NCBI GenBank assembly: GCA_045636705.1
Contig: JAZTYA010000033.1
Location: 3,219-67,218 of the forward strand
Reading direction: 5' to 3'
Source: SFWF01 sp045636705
Lineage (GTDB): Bacteria; Bacillota; Clostridia; Oscillospirales; Acutalibacteraceae
Length of the DNA: 64,000 nucleotides
The position numbers and the translations under genes are program-made. The notes beneath the pieces were generated by a model. That model saw only the letters and a program-made list of their open reading frames with translations. It was not told the origin of the DNA and did no database searches. This document shows positions 19,036-26,051 of this stretch, in pieces (the stretch's first letter is position 1; every line of letters begins with the position of its first letter).

Positions 19036-20634
19036 CTACTCGGCATCATAATAACTTTTTCCCAGGTTCCATTCCTCAACGTCTGCTGCTGAATCCTTAA
19101 GTCCGAGGTAGTAAGCGCATAATTCTGTAAAGCGTACGGAAATAGATTTGCCGACGTTTACTGTGAACATTATATCGCTTGATTTAATTTGGTTGCAGTA
19201 ATCAACGTATTCCTGAGGAACACGGCTGTTTTTATAGTATAAATCGGGTGCGCCAAAGGCATGTAATATTTCATGCGCAAATGTAGCAGCAGGGGAGAGA
19301 TAATACTGTCCTTCGCCGTAGCAGAACTTATTGAATATATTAATTACTTCCATGCTATTACTGTTGCTATATGGAGATTTGTAGCTACACCAAGAACTTA
19401 CGGTGTTAGTTACCGGAACGTCAAAATAAACTATGTATAAAATATTTTGCGCATTATACTTTTGCATAAGTTCGTTTGAATCAACGTTTTCAGAGATGAA
19501 TGCACGCTGTGTTGGAAGAAATTTGCCACTTGGAGTTATCATATCATCGCTTGAAAAATCTGCAGTATAATATAGGTCGGGATTTTCTCTCCAGTCATAA
19601 ATAAACTTTGTGTTAACACCATAAGTTTCACCTTGTGATTCCAACCAATATCCTGCAGAACATAAATGGTCGTACATAGTGTCTAAAGTTTTCTTATCTT
19701 CCTCGGAATCGAAGTCCCAAGAGGTGTTTTTGTCATTTGCAAATATAGAAACAATAACGGTAGTTTCGCCAAAATATGCAGCAGAACCGTGCTTTGAATC
19801 TGTGTTTTTCATAGGATTAATTACACCGGTTTCGGTTGTGTTGCATACGGTGCACGTATGTTTGCGTTCACCTTTTTTGGTTTCGGTAGCATATTTCACA
19901 ACCGACCATTCTCCAAACTCGTGCTCACTGGTTGGAAGGTCTTTTTGCTCTTTAAGTATTTCCTTACAAACCGAACAATATCTGCCTTTTGATTTGCCCG
20001 TTGTAGTGCAAGTGGGCTCAACACGAGGAATAATTACTTCGTCGTGTTCAAGTTTCTCTATAGTTGTTTGTGCAACGAGGACCTTGTTACAAACCGAACA
20101 ATGCTTTCCTTTTGTTTTACCTTCTTTAGCACAGGTAGCCTTTACTGCCTTATCTACTACTTCGGTGTGGCCAAGTTTAGCTACAACCTTCCTAGCGACA
20201 ATAACTTCATTGCATACCGAACAATGCTTGCCTTCGGTTTTACCTTTTTTGGTACAAGTTGCCTTTACTGCCTTATCTATTACTTCGGTGTGACCGAGTT
20301 TTGCTACAACATTTTGAGCAACCAAAACTTCATTGCAAACCGAACAATGCTTGCCTTCGGTCTTACCGTCGGTGGTACAAGTAGCTTTAATAGCGGCATC
20401 AATAGCCTCCATATGTCCTGCGGCTTCGGTCCACTTACTCTCCTTTTCGCCACAGGCACAAGAGCGTTCTTCCTCTTTTCCTTCGGTGCAGGTGGCTTCC
20501 TTAACTAGTACCCATTCACCAAAGGTGTGAGTATGAGCCTCTACTACCGGTTGGCTGGATTCATTTCCACTATCACACGCCGATAGAACAAATACGCAAA
20601 GTAAAAGCAAAATAATTGATATTATTTTCTTCAT
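19036..20634 (-). CDS. Secreted lipoprotein with CxxC repeats and HExxH metallopeptidase domain (copy C)
   Basis: First gene of the tandem set on this strand. MKKIISIILLLLCVFVLSAC is the lipoprotein signal. An HTFGEW/CACG module, four CSVC(N/K) repeats and an HEFGEWSVV/CTVC module follow, then the peptidase-like domain with HEILHAFGAPD near residue 454 and SSDIMF. The ATG at 20634 has GGAGGG upstream; the longer frame beginning at 20682 would bury the signal peptide. 532 residues. A promoter is visible upstream, and B and A follow at gaps of 55 and 16 bases, so the three probably form one operon. Confidence 0.8.
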   Translation of the reverse strand: MKKIISIILLLLCVFVLSACDSGNESSQPVVEAHTHTFGEWVLVKEATCTEGKEEERSCACGEKESKWTEAAGHMEAIDAAIKATCTTDGKTEGKHCSVCNEVLVAQNVVAKLGHTEVIDKAVKATCTKKGKTEGKHCSVCNEVIVARKVVAKLGHTEVVDKAVKATCAKEGKTKGKHCSVCNKVLVAQTTIEKLEHDEVIIPRVEPTCTTTGKSKGRYCSVCKEILKEQKDLPTSEHEFGEWSVVKYATETKKGERKHTCTVCNTTETGVINPMKNTDSKHGSAAYFGETTVIVSIFANDKNTSWDFDSEEDKKTLDTMYDHLCSAGYWLESQGETYGVNTKFIYDWRENPDLYYTADFSSDDMITPSGKFLPTQRAFISENVDSNELMQKYNAQNILYIVYFDVPVTNTVSSWCSYKSPYSNSNSMEVINIFNKFCYGEGQYYLSPAATFAHEILHAFGAPDLYYKNSRVPQEYVDYCNQIKSSDIMFTVNVGKSISVRFTELCAYYLGLKDSAADVEEWNLGKSYYDAE

Positions 20635-20670
20635 TATAAAGCCCTCCAAAATATCTATATTAACAATTTC

Positions 20671-20699
20671 ATAATAACACACACTTCAAAATCTTTCAA
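20671..20699 (-). promoter_or_regulatory. Promoter of the metallopeptidase lipoprotein operon
   Basis: Read on the - strand: TTGAAA, 17 bases, TATTAT, ending 37 bases before the start of copy C. No other gene lies between. Confidence 0.6.
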
Positions 20700-20728
20700 T
20701 TATTTTATTTCTTTTTTCATACAAACAA

Positions 20729-20766
20729 AAATACCGAACCAAACCAAAAGGTTTAATTCGGTATTT
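20729..20766 (-). terminator. Terminator after tRNA-Gln
   Basis: A 10-bp stem AAATACCGAA/TTCGGTATTT followed on the - strand by TTG then T-rich sequence. It closes the tRNA-His/tRNA-Gln transcript before the lipoprotein operon promoter. Confidence 0.75.
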
Positions 20767-20840
20767 GGCAGGGGTGGCAGGATTCGAACCTACGAATGAC
20801 GGAATCAAAATCCGTTGTCTTACCGCTTGACGACACCCCT
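20766..20840 (-). tRNA. tRNA-Gln (anticodon UUG)
   Basis: On the - strand: acceptor AGGGGTG/CACCCCT, anticodon stem ACGGA/TCCGT with loop TTTTGAT giving anticodon TTG, T-loop TTCGAAT, discriminator G and encoded CCA. It shares a transcript with the tRNA-His gene 22 bases upstream. Confidence 0.96.
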
Positions 20841-20862
20841 ATATATAATATAGGTATAAAAA

Positions 20863-20940
<78 letters not shown>

Positions 20941-20953
20941 ATGCACGCAAATT

Positions 20954-20981
20954 ATTATAACACAAAAAGTCGTTTTGTCAA
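20954..20981 (-). promoter_or_regulatory. Promoter of the tRNA-His/tRNA-Gln unit
   Basis: On the - strand TTGACA and TATAAT, both perfect, spaced by 16 bases and ending 13 bases before tRNA-His. Confidence 0.85.
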
Positions 20982-21059
20982 CAGTTATTTTAGTGTTTAT
21001 TTTGAAAATATTGTTTATATATTTATTTGCTGTTTTTTTAAAATATTAATTAAAAATAC

Positions 21060-21088
21060 TTGACATAACAGAACAAATAATATAAAAT
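21060..21088 (+). promoter_or_regulatory. Promoter of tRNA-Leu
   Basis: TTGACA, 17 bases, TAAAAT, with the tRNA starting 14 bases downstream. It is divergent from the tRNA-His promoter. Confidence 0.8.
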
Positions 21089-21102
21089 ACTTAAAGTGCA
21101 AT

Positions 21103-21189
21103 GCCGCTGTGGCGGAATAGGCAGACGCAAGGGACTTAAAATCCCTCGGTGGCAACACCGTATCGGTTCAAGTCCGATCAGCGGCACCA
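21103..21189 (+). tRNA. tRNA-Leu (anticodon UAA)
   Basis: Class II tRNA: acceptor GCCGCTG/CAGCGGC, anticodon stem AGGGA/TCCCT with loop CTTAAAA giving anticodon TAA, long variable arm CGGTGGCAACACCG, T-loop TTCAAGT, discriminator A and encoded CCA. Confidence 0.97.
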
Positions 21190-21194
21190 AAAAT

Positions 21195-21225
21195 AAAAGG
21201 ACTACTTCGGTAGTCCTTTTATTTT
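21195..21225 (+). terminator. Bidirectional terminator, tRNA-Leu and XRE gene
   Basis: AAAAGGACTAC-TTCG-GTAGTCCTTTT with a UUCG tetraloop, then ATTTTT. The last codons of the converging XRE regulator overlap its 3' side. Confidence 0.9.
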
Positions 21226-21491
21226 TGTCCAATTACACTGTCTGGGAAAACGGAAGCTTTTATCAAGTCTTCGGGAGCGATATCAAGAGCATCGGCGATG
21301 CTATAAAACACATCTAAAGAAAAACTGTACGCCATATTGGGAGCTTCGATATTACTAAGCAGGGAACGGCTTATATTAGCTTTTTCTGCTAACTTTTCTT
21401 GCGATAAGCCACGAATTCTTCTAAGCGTGGAAATAGCAATACCAAGTTGTATGAAACGGTCTCTGTTTTTGTAATCAACTTCCTTTCCCAT
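21219..21491 (-). CDS. Small XRE-family transcriptional regulator
   Basis: A 90-residue protein made almost only of a lambda-repressor-like helix-turn-helix (about residues 14-72): GIAISTLRRIRGLSQEKLAE, ANISRSLLSNIEA and YSIADALDIAPEDLI. DNA-binding helix-turn-helix proteins of this size often repress their own promoter or a neighbouring mobile region. Inverted repeats flank its promoter (see 21505-21549). Its divergent position at the edge of the accessory cluster makes it a possible controller of that region, but no direct evidence links them. Confidence 0.85.
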   Translation of the reverse strand: MGKEVDYKNRDRFIQLGIAISTLRRIRGLSQEKLAEKANISRSLLSNIEAPNMAYSFSLDVFYSIADALDIAPEDLIKASVFPDSVIGQK

Positions 21492-21504
21492 AATTAAAAC
21501 CTCG

Positions 21505-21549
21505 CTTTTGGAAAATAAATTTTATATATATAATTATATTTTCCAAAAG
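21505..21549 (-). promoter_or_regulatory. Perfect 13-bp inverted repeat, candidate XRE operator pair
   Basis: CTTTTGGAAAATA at 21505-21517 is repeated exactly as its reverse complement at 21537-21549, with 19 AT-rich bases between. Each arm also contains the near-palindrome TTTTGGAAAA. The pair begins 14 bases upstream of the XRE start codon, where that gene's promoter must be, so autoregulation is likely. Confidence 0.6.
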
Positions 21550-21578
21550 AATTTCTTTCAGTATTTAGATATATACAC

Positions 21579-21607
21579 TTGACTTTATTGGTCAGCAAAT
21601 ATATAAT
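21579..21607 (+). promoter_or_regulatory. Strong promoter P1 with embedded TGAC...GTCA dyad
   Basis: TTGACT, 17 bases, TATAAT. The dyad TGAC-TTTATTG-GTCA (21580-21594) overlaps the -35 and spacer and looks like an operator half-site pair. The next coding sequence on + is more than 190 bases downstream. Confidence 0.65.
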
Positions 21608-21715
21608 TTGATTTAAATTTGTCTTTGTTTATATGCAAAATTCGAAAACTTCTTGATTTTTATCAATTTGCACAAAAAACATAGATATTTATTTTTAATT
21701 TTGAAAAATAAATAA

Positions 21716-21744
21716 TTGACATAAAGAGGAATTTTGTATATAAT
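21716..21744 (+). promoter_or_regulatory. Perfect consensus promoter P2
   Basis: TTGACA, 17 bases, TATAAT. The transcript would start near 21751 and carry a leader of about 170 bases with an internal terminator before the KTR gene. No gene was found between 21492 and 21801; the stretch is AT-rich and holds only the two promoters and weak hairpins. Confidence 0.8.
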
Positions 21745-21801
21745 AGTCACAATCATTATTTTATGGTACGAGATGAAGATACATAATCTCAAACTTATTT
21801 G

Positions 21802-21852
21802 ATGAATTTAAAATTGAATTTGTGCCTGAGCCTAAGAGCCTGCGCCAAATAA
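21802..21852 (+). CDS. Putative 16-residue leader peptide
   Basis: ATG-initiated reading frame MNLKLNLCLSLRACAK whose last codons and stop lie inside the 5' arm of the terminator stem at 21838. A ribosome translating or stalling here would melt that stem, the classic leader-peptide attenuation layout. There is no good RBS in front of it, so it may be fortuitous. A shorter frame (MVRDEDT, 21763-21786) precedes it. Confidence 0.3.
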   Translation: MNLKLNLCLSLRACAK

Positions 21853-21884
21853 TCGTTGTATGCGATTATGGTGCAGGCTTTTTT
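21838..21884 (+). terminator. Intrinsic terminator inside the leader (candidate attenuator)
   Basis: GCCTGCGCC..ATAATCG pairs with CGATTATGGTGCAGGC (two-base bulge, one G-U), 7-base loop, then TTTTTT. It lies between promoter P2 and the KTR gene start at 21923, so it should limit read-through into the downstream genes. Confidence 0.85.
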
Positions 21885-21922
21885 AATTGCCTCTTGCTGC
21901 AAGGAAAAATGAGGTGGTATTT

Positions 21923-22117
21923 TTGCAAGATATATTACATCCCAAACCAAAAACTGACGAGGTAGCGTCGAACCGACGTCGTTTTCTCTGTCCATCATGC
22001 AACAAACATACGGTTTTGTGGCTATTGCCCAGTACTGAAATTAAGGACCTGCCTATCAAATGTAAACGATGTGGCAAAGAAAACATTATAAATATTATCC
22101 TAACCGGCGAGTCTTAA
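21923..22117 (+). CDS. Cysteine-rich KTR-type zinc protein
   Basis: A 64-residue protein with two CxxC knuckles: FLCPSCNKHT and KCKRCGKEN. The surrounding pattern (TEIKDLPIKCKRC, ENIINI) fits the Cys_rich_KTR family, small proteins commonly seen on conjugative transposons of Firmicutes; their role is not established. I chose the TTG at 21923 because GAGGTGG is 5 bases upstream; an ATG at 21887 lacks an RBS. It marks the likely left side of horizontally acquired DNA. Confidence 0.7.
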   Translation: MQDILHPKPKTDEVASNRRRFLCPSCNKHTVLWLLPSTEIKDLPIKCKRCGKENIINIILTGES

Positions 22118-22273
22118 TATTTATATTGACATAAAACCCCAAATCCAGCGCAATATTTTCTCAAAATAAAAAGGTGTATCAAAAAAGTGTTTTGAACAAC
22201 CTTTCCTCCGCAAGGTTAAGCGGATATTTGTGCGCAAACGCTCGGCGTTTGTATTATTTTGCTAAAAAATGTA

Positions 22274-22285
22274 GTAAACATTTAC
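22274..22285 (+). promoter_or_regulatory. GTAAA-CA-TTTAC palindrome before the TetR gene
   Basis: A perfect 5-bp inverted repeat ending 6 bases before the AAGGAG RBS of the TetR gene. It is a candidate autoregulatory operator. Further upstream (22234-22250) is a CAAACGC-TCG-GCGTTTG hairpin without a T-run. Confidence 0.4.
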
Positions 22286-22307
22286 AGCAGGAAGGAGAAA
22301 GAAAAAA

Positions 22308-22898
22308 ATGAAGCAGGATGAACTCCGTCAAAAACTGATTGACGGCACGATCCATGTTATTGCAAAAGAGGGACTTGATAAGGCTTCAACAAAACAAATC
22401 GGACTCGCAACCTCTATTAACGAAGCCTATATTTATCGTTGTTTTAAGGATAAGGAGGATATGTTCGCAAAAGCATTCGCTTCACTTGATGAAGAACTGT
22501 TAGAAAAGACAATGCAGCATGTTTCGGTAATGTATATTAAAGAAATGAAGTACGAACTGCGTTGTTGGACATTCTTTATATCCATTTGGGAATTTATGGT
22601 TGAAAGGCGGGATAATTGCCTTGCCTTTATTCAATATTACTATTCTCCGTATTTTTCAAAGTATTCGGCAGAAGAACATAAGGTAAGATTTACTCCGCTT
22701 GTAGATAAGTTCAAGGATGCTTTTCGTGAAGAATCAAATGTATGGTTAATACTTAACCACATATTAAATGTAATGCTTGATTTCGCTGTAAAAGTGCACA
22801 ACGGTCAGATGCCCAAAGGAGATAGCTATGCCGAGCATATTTTCAGAGTAATCTACGCGTCTGTAAAACAGTATTTCAAAAAAGAGGAGAGGGATTAA
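22308..22898 (+). CDS. TetR-family transcriptional regulator
   Basis: 196 residues with a TetR-type N-terminal helix-turn-helix (about residues 8-52): LIDGTIHVIAKEGLDKASTK then INEAYIYRCFKDKEDMFAKA, followed by an all-helical ligand and dimer domain. The RBS GGAAGGAG is 7 bases upstream. It is the first gene of the SipW/TasA-like cluster and lies 5 bases from the first signal peptidase gene, so it is probably the cluster's regulator. The ligand cannot be read from the sequence. Confidence 0.85.
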   Translation: MKQDELRQKLIDGTIHVIAKEGLDKASTKQIGLATSINEAYIYRCFKDKEDMFAKAFASLDEELLEKTMQHVSVMYIKEMKYELRCWTFFISIWEFMVERRDNCLAFIQYYYSPYFSKYSAEEHKVRFTPLVDKFKDAFREESNVWLILNHILNVMLDFAVKVHNGQMPKGDSYAEHIFRVIYASVKQYFKKEERD

Positions 22899-22903
22899 CA
22901 ATT

Positions 22904-23632
22904 ATGAAGAAAGCACTAAAAATAATAAAAACCACAGTGGTTTGGATGATGATACTGTTGGCTGTATCAATGATGATATTCACGGTTGTTTCTGTTACTA
23001 CCTTCAATCGAAATGACCGCAGCCTTTTTGGCTTTAAGATGTACATAGTAAATTCTGATTCTATGGCAGCCACTGACTTTAATGCCGGCTCTTTGATTCT
23101 TGTAAAAGAGGTTGAGCCTTCAACACTCAAGGAAGGTGACATTATTACCTTTATGTCACAAGATACAAACAGCTTTGGAGAAACTATAACCCATAAGATA
23201 AGGACGATAACAACCGATGCCGAAGGAAATCCTGGTTTTATCACTTACGGTACAACAACCGACACAAATGATGAAACGATAGTTACTTATCCCTATGTGC
23301 TTGGTAAGTATCAAGGTCATATTGCCGGACTTGGTACCTTCTTTAACTTCTTGAAGACAACCCCAGGATATTTTGTCTGCATTTTCATTCCCTTTATGCT
23401 CATTATCCTTTATGAAGGGGTTAAGTTCTTTAACCTTTTCCGTCGATATAAACAGGAGCAAATGGAAGAATTGCAGGCTGAACGCAAAAAAATCGAAGAA
23501 GAAAAGGCAGAAACTGCCAGGATTTTTGAAGAACTACGTGTTTTGAAAGCGCAGTTAGAAAATCAAGAAACAGAAACGGTAGAAGCTAAGGCCGTATTGA
23601 ACGCAGAGGAGAAATCCGAAGAAGATAGCTAA
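22904..23632 (+). CDS. ER/SipW-type signal peptidase I homologue, divergent
   Basis: 242 residues. Transmembrane helix at about 12-32, then YIVNSDSM with the presumed catalytic Ser53, the loop LVKEVEPSTLKEGDIITF, a THKIR with the presumed base His97 (Ser/His type, as in SipW and the ER peptidase), a second helix at about 160-177, and a charged C-terminal coiled coil (about 183-225) predicted inside the cell. Two changes stand out: the usual S-x-M-x-P proline is Ala, and the KGDxN motif is replaced by YGTTTD. It may be active with altered specificity or be an accessory factor. A strong RBS (GAGGAGAGG) precedes the ATG. Confidence 0.75.
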   Translation: MKKALKIIKTTVVWMMILLAVSMMIFTVVSVTTFNRNDRSLFGFKMYIVNSDSMAATDFNAGSLILVKEVEPSTLKEGDIITFMSQDTNSFGETITHKIRTITTDAEGNPGFITYGTTTDTNDETIVTYPYVLGKYQGHIAGLGTFFNFLKTTPGYFVCIFIPFMLIILYEGVKFFNLFRRYKQEQMEELQAERKKIEEEKAETARIFEELRVLKAQLENQETETVEAKAVLNAEEKSEEDS

Positions 23633-23770
23633 TACCACGTCCCCGTAAGAAACGAGTTGATCCCCAAATGTTAAAAATTAATACAGGTGTTCTTGTAGGT
23701 GCAAATTTAGTTTATATTGTTTGTACCGACATAACAGACAAGCAACCCCACAATCAAGAAGGAAAAAACA

Positions 23771-23998
23771 ATGCCAGCAACTAATCCAGATACCGTGCTT
23801 TATCTACTCCTTGGTATTGTAGTCATTTTCCTAATGTTTTTATTGTTGATTGGGCTAGCAGACTTTTTCAACAATTTTTCTCGCGAACTCAAACGTATAA
23901 ACTGCGAAATAGATCGCACTCAAGGTTCCAAGCGACGTTATTGGAAACGGAGAAAAAGGAGATTGTGGCTTTCCTTAATACCATTTATAAAGTATTAA
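23771..23998 (+). CDS. Small single-pass membrane protein
   Basis: 75 residues: a short N-terminus, one strong transmembrane segment (YLLLGIVVIFLMFLLLIGLA, about residues 11-30), then a basic tail rich in Arg and Lys (KRRYWKRRKRRLW). An RBS AGAAGGA lies 7 bases upstream. I do not recognise it. The position between the first peptidase and the first structural gene suggests a part in export or assembly, but this is inference. The preceding 138 bases (23633-23770) hold no gene and only a weak TTGTTTGT/ACAGACAA hairpin. Confidence 0.5.
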   Translation: MPATNPDTVLYLLLGIVVIFLMFLLLIGLADFFNNFSRELKRINCEIDRTQGSKRRYWKRRKRRLWLSLIPFIKY

Positions 23999-24002
23999 CC
24001 TA

Positions 24003-24166
24003 GCTTACATACGGAGCATATCCTCTGATCTTGTAAGCATGGTAATCGAAATATGGTTTATTTTGTCTTGTCTTCACCTGTTTTGGTTACCATGTGCCGT
24101 CCTAACTCCTTTTGGGAGTTAGGCGGTAATCAAATAACATAAATTTCGCATTTATGCTATTTGATT
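24003..24166 (+). ncRNA. Multi-hairpin structured leader, first copy of a repeated two-hairpin element
   Basis: Four stems follow one another: GCTTACA (24003-24009) with TGTAAGC (24032-24038); CATGGTAA (24038-24045) with TTACCATG (24087-24094); CCTAACTCC (24101-24109) with GGAGTTAGG (24115-24123); and AATCAAATA..CATAAAT (24128-24144) with ATTTATG..TATTTGATT (24150-24166). The last two form an element that recurs at 29747 and 31308 before other surface-protein genes. No T-run follows, so it is not a simple terminator. Function unknown. Confidence 0.5.
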
Positions 24167-24213
24167 GCTGAAAATCTGGCAGACCAAGATTGTTATTTTG
24201 AAAGGGCAAACAA

Positions 24214-24396
24214 ATGAAAAAAGAGCAAATAAATGATAAAGTAATACACTGCTTTGAATGCGAAAAGGAAACTGGCGGTTGGTGTACTTTATATGAACGA
24301 GTGGTATATCCTGACAATTTTTGCGACTTTGGAATAAAGAAAAGTAAAATAACAGGCATTATTGAAAAAGGAGACCTTAAAAATGATAAAAGTTAG
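24214..24396 (+). CDS. Small four-cysteine protein
   Basis: 60 residues with CFEC, GGWC and YPDNFCDFG, a spacing that resembles small cysteine-rich proteins seen in phages and mobile elements and could bind one metal ion. The RBS GAAAGGG lies 9 bases upstream. Its end overlaps the start of the next gene by 14 bases, which suggests translational coupling. Function unknown. Confidence 0.5.
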   Translation: MKKEQINDKVIHCFECEKETGGWCTLYERVVYPDNFCDFGIKKSKITGIIEKGDLKNDKS

Positions 24397-26047
24397 AAAC
24401 ACGAAGAAAATGCTTCTTATGAGCGCTTTATCGCTCCTTATGTGCGTATCAATGCTCATTGGTAGTACTTTCGCTTGGTTTACCGACAGCGTTACGAGTG
24501 CCGGTAACAAAATTCAAGCAGGTACTTTGAAAATCGACCTTGAACTGCTTGATAAGGAAGATGGCTGGGCTTCCATCAAGGAATCTAAGGCTCCCATTTT
24601 CAATTACGATCTTTGGGAACCCGGTTACACCGATGTAAAGGTACTAAAAGTTGAAAACGAAGGTAGCTTGGCTCTCAAATGGATGGCTAAGTTCATATCT
24701 GAAGACGAACTCTCCATTCTTGCTAATGTGATTGACGTTTATGTTTGCCCGAGTGCAACCGAACTTACATATCCTGCTGACCGTAATCTCGACGGTTACA
24801 CCAAGGTTGGTACTGTTCGTGATTTTGTAAACACCATTGAAAGCACCACCCACGGCAATCTTAAAGCCGGCGAAGTAGCATATCTCGGCATAGCTTTAAA
24901 GATGCAGGAGTCTGCTGGCAACGATTATCAGGCTCTTGACCTTGGTGCATTTGATATTCAAATTATTGCTACTCAGGATACTGTTGAGGAAGATAGTTTT
25001 GATAATCAATATGATGCCGGTGCGGAATATACTGCAACCAAAACAGTTGTTAATACTGTTGATGAGTTGAATAGTGCTATAAAGAACGCGAACGAGGGCG
25101 ATGTTATAAGCGTTGAACCCGGCGTATATGAAATCGTAGATACTCCTACTACCTTTTTAACAAGAGCAAGAACTGTTTCTCCGGAAGAATATGGTAATAC
25201 AAAGCCTCCGTTTCTTATTACCCAAAAAGTCACGATTGAAGCGAAAGACCCCACGAACAAGCCGCAATTTAAATTTATTACAAGTGACACAGGAAAAATT
25301 ACCCACGGTTTTGATATAAGAGCAAACGATGTAACTCTTAAGAATCTCATACTCGAAGCAGACACCACAGGTGACCGCTCGGGCAATTTGGTACAGATAT
25401 CCGCCAATGGCAATGATTATTATTCAAACATTACTATTGAGGGTTGCGAGTTTATTGGTTCGGACCAGAGCATTGCAATGTATGGTGATAACGTTACTAT
25501 CAAGAGTTGTATATTTGATGAGTCAACAGCTCCGGAACAAGGCAACATTATCTACGTTTGGGGAACTTCCGGTAAATTAACCATTCAAGGTAATACATTT
25601 ATCGGAAATAACCAAAGAAAACACGGTATTTCATTCTATAATCAGTCAGCAGCAAGCAGGATTTCGGGTGAGATTTTAATTGAGAATAACACCTTTGAAA
25701 ATGTGTATAAGGGCATCGTTCACGAAAGTGATATGGAATATAGCTGCGTTACTGTTAAAGTTCTAAACAACATGTTTAGTGACTGTCTAAAGAAGCCAAT
25801 AGCAATTGATTATGGTAACTATGAGTCCTATTTAGTTGAAGGAAATGTGTTCGAAGATATCACACATAAAGACCCGCTTATTGATAACAAGGCCAATGCT
25901 CAAGTTTATGCAGATAAAAACTATTGGGATGATCCCACCCCTAATTTGAAGAGTGTGATTAACAATGCAAATGTTATTGTGAATAACTACTATTCAGATA
26001 AAACTAAAGAAACGCTTGTTGAAATTTCTGCCTCGGAGGAGAATTAA
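24383..26047 (+). CDS. TasA/camelysin-like secreted protein with beta-helix domain
   Basis: 554 residues. The N-terminus (RNTKKMLLMSALSLLMC, then GSTFAWFTDSVTSAGN) is a SipW-dependent signal peptide running straight into the first strand of a TasA-like domain (about 33-205), which has the family's EPGYTDVKVLKVENEGSLAL and LKMQESAGNDYQ. From about 210 to 530 the sequence is a right-handed parallel beta-helix (VTIEAKDP, NDVTLKNLILEA, SNITIEGCEF, DNVTIKSCIF, GKLTIQGNTF) like polysaccharide lyases and adhesins. I chose the ATG at 24383 behind AAAAGGAG; a TTG at 24362 is in frame but overlaps that RBS. Probably a surface fibre subunit or tip protein; enzymatic activity is not evident. Confidence 0.8.
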   Translation: MIKVRNTKKMLLMSALSLLMCVSMLIGSTFAWFTDSVTSAGNKIQAGTLKIDLELLDKEDGWASIKESKAPIFNYDLWEPGYTDVKVLKVENEGSLALKWMAKFISEDELSILANVIDVYVCPSATELTYPADRNLDGYTKVGTVRDFVNTIESTTHGNLKAGEVAYLGIALKMQESAGNDYQALDLGAFDIQIIATQDTVEEDSFDNQYDAGAEYTATKTVVNTVDELNSAIKNANEGDVISVEPGVYEIVDTPTTFLTRARTVSPEEYGNTKPPFLITQKVTIEAKDPTNKPQFKFITSDTGKITHGFDIRANDVTLKNLILEADTTGDRSGNLVQISANGNDYYSNITIEGCEFIGSDQSIAMYGDNVTIKSCIFDESTAPEQGNIIYVWGTSGKLTIQGNTFIGNNQRKHGISFYNQSAASRISGEILIENNTFENVYKGIVHESDMEYSCVTVKVLNNMFSDCLKKPIAIDYGNYESYLVEGNVFEDITHKDPLIDNKANAQVYADKNYWDDPTPNLKSVINNANVIVNNYYSDKTKETLVEISASEEN

Positions 26048-26051
26048 CAGT

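Noticed and set aside
15671..20634. CRISPR-like repeat array
   Set aside because: The repeats are coding, about 120 bases long and translated into CSVC modules; no short direct repeats with unique spacers are present.
24101..24123. Resemblance of TCCTAAC...GTTAGGC to integron attC boxes
   Set aside because: The boxes are only a few bases apart, not the 50-120 of attC sites, and no integrase is nearby. The paired hairpin reading fits all three copies.
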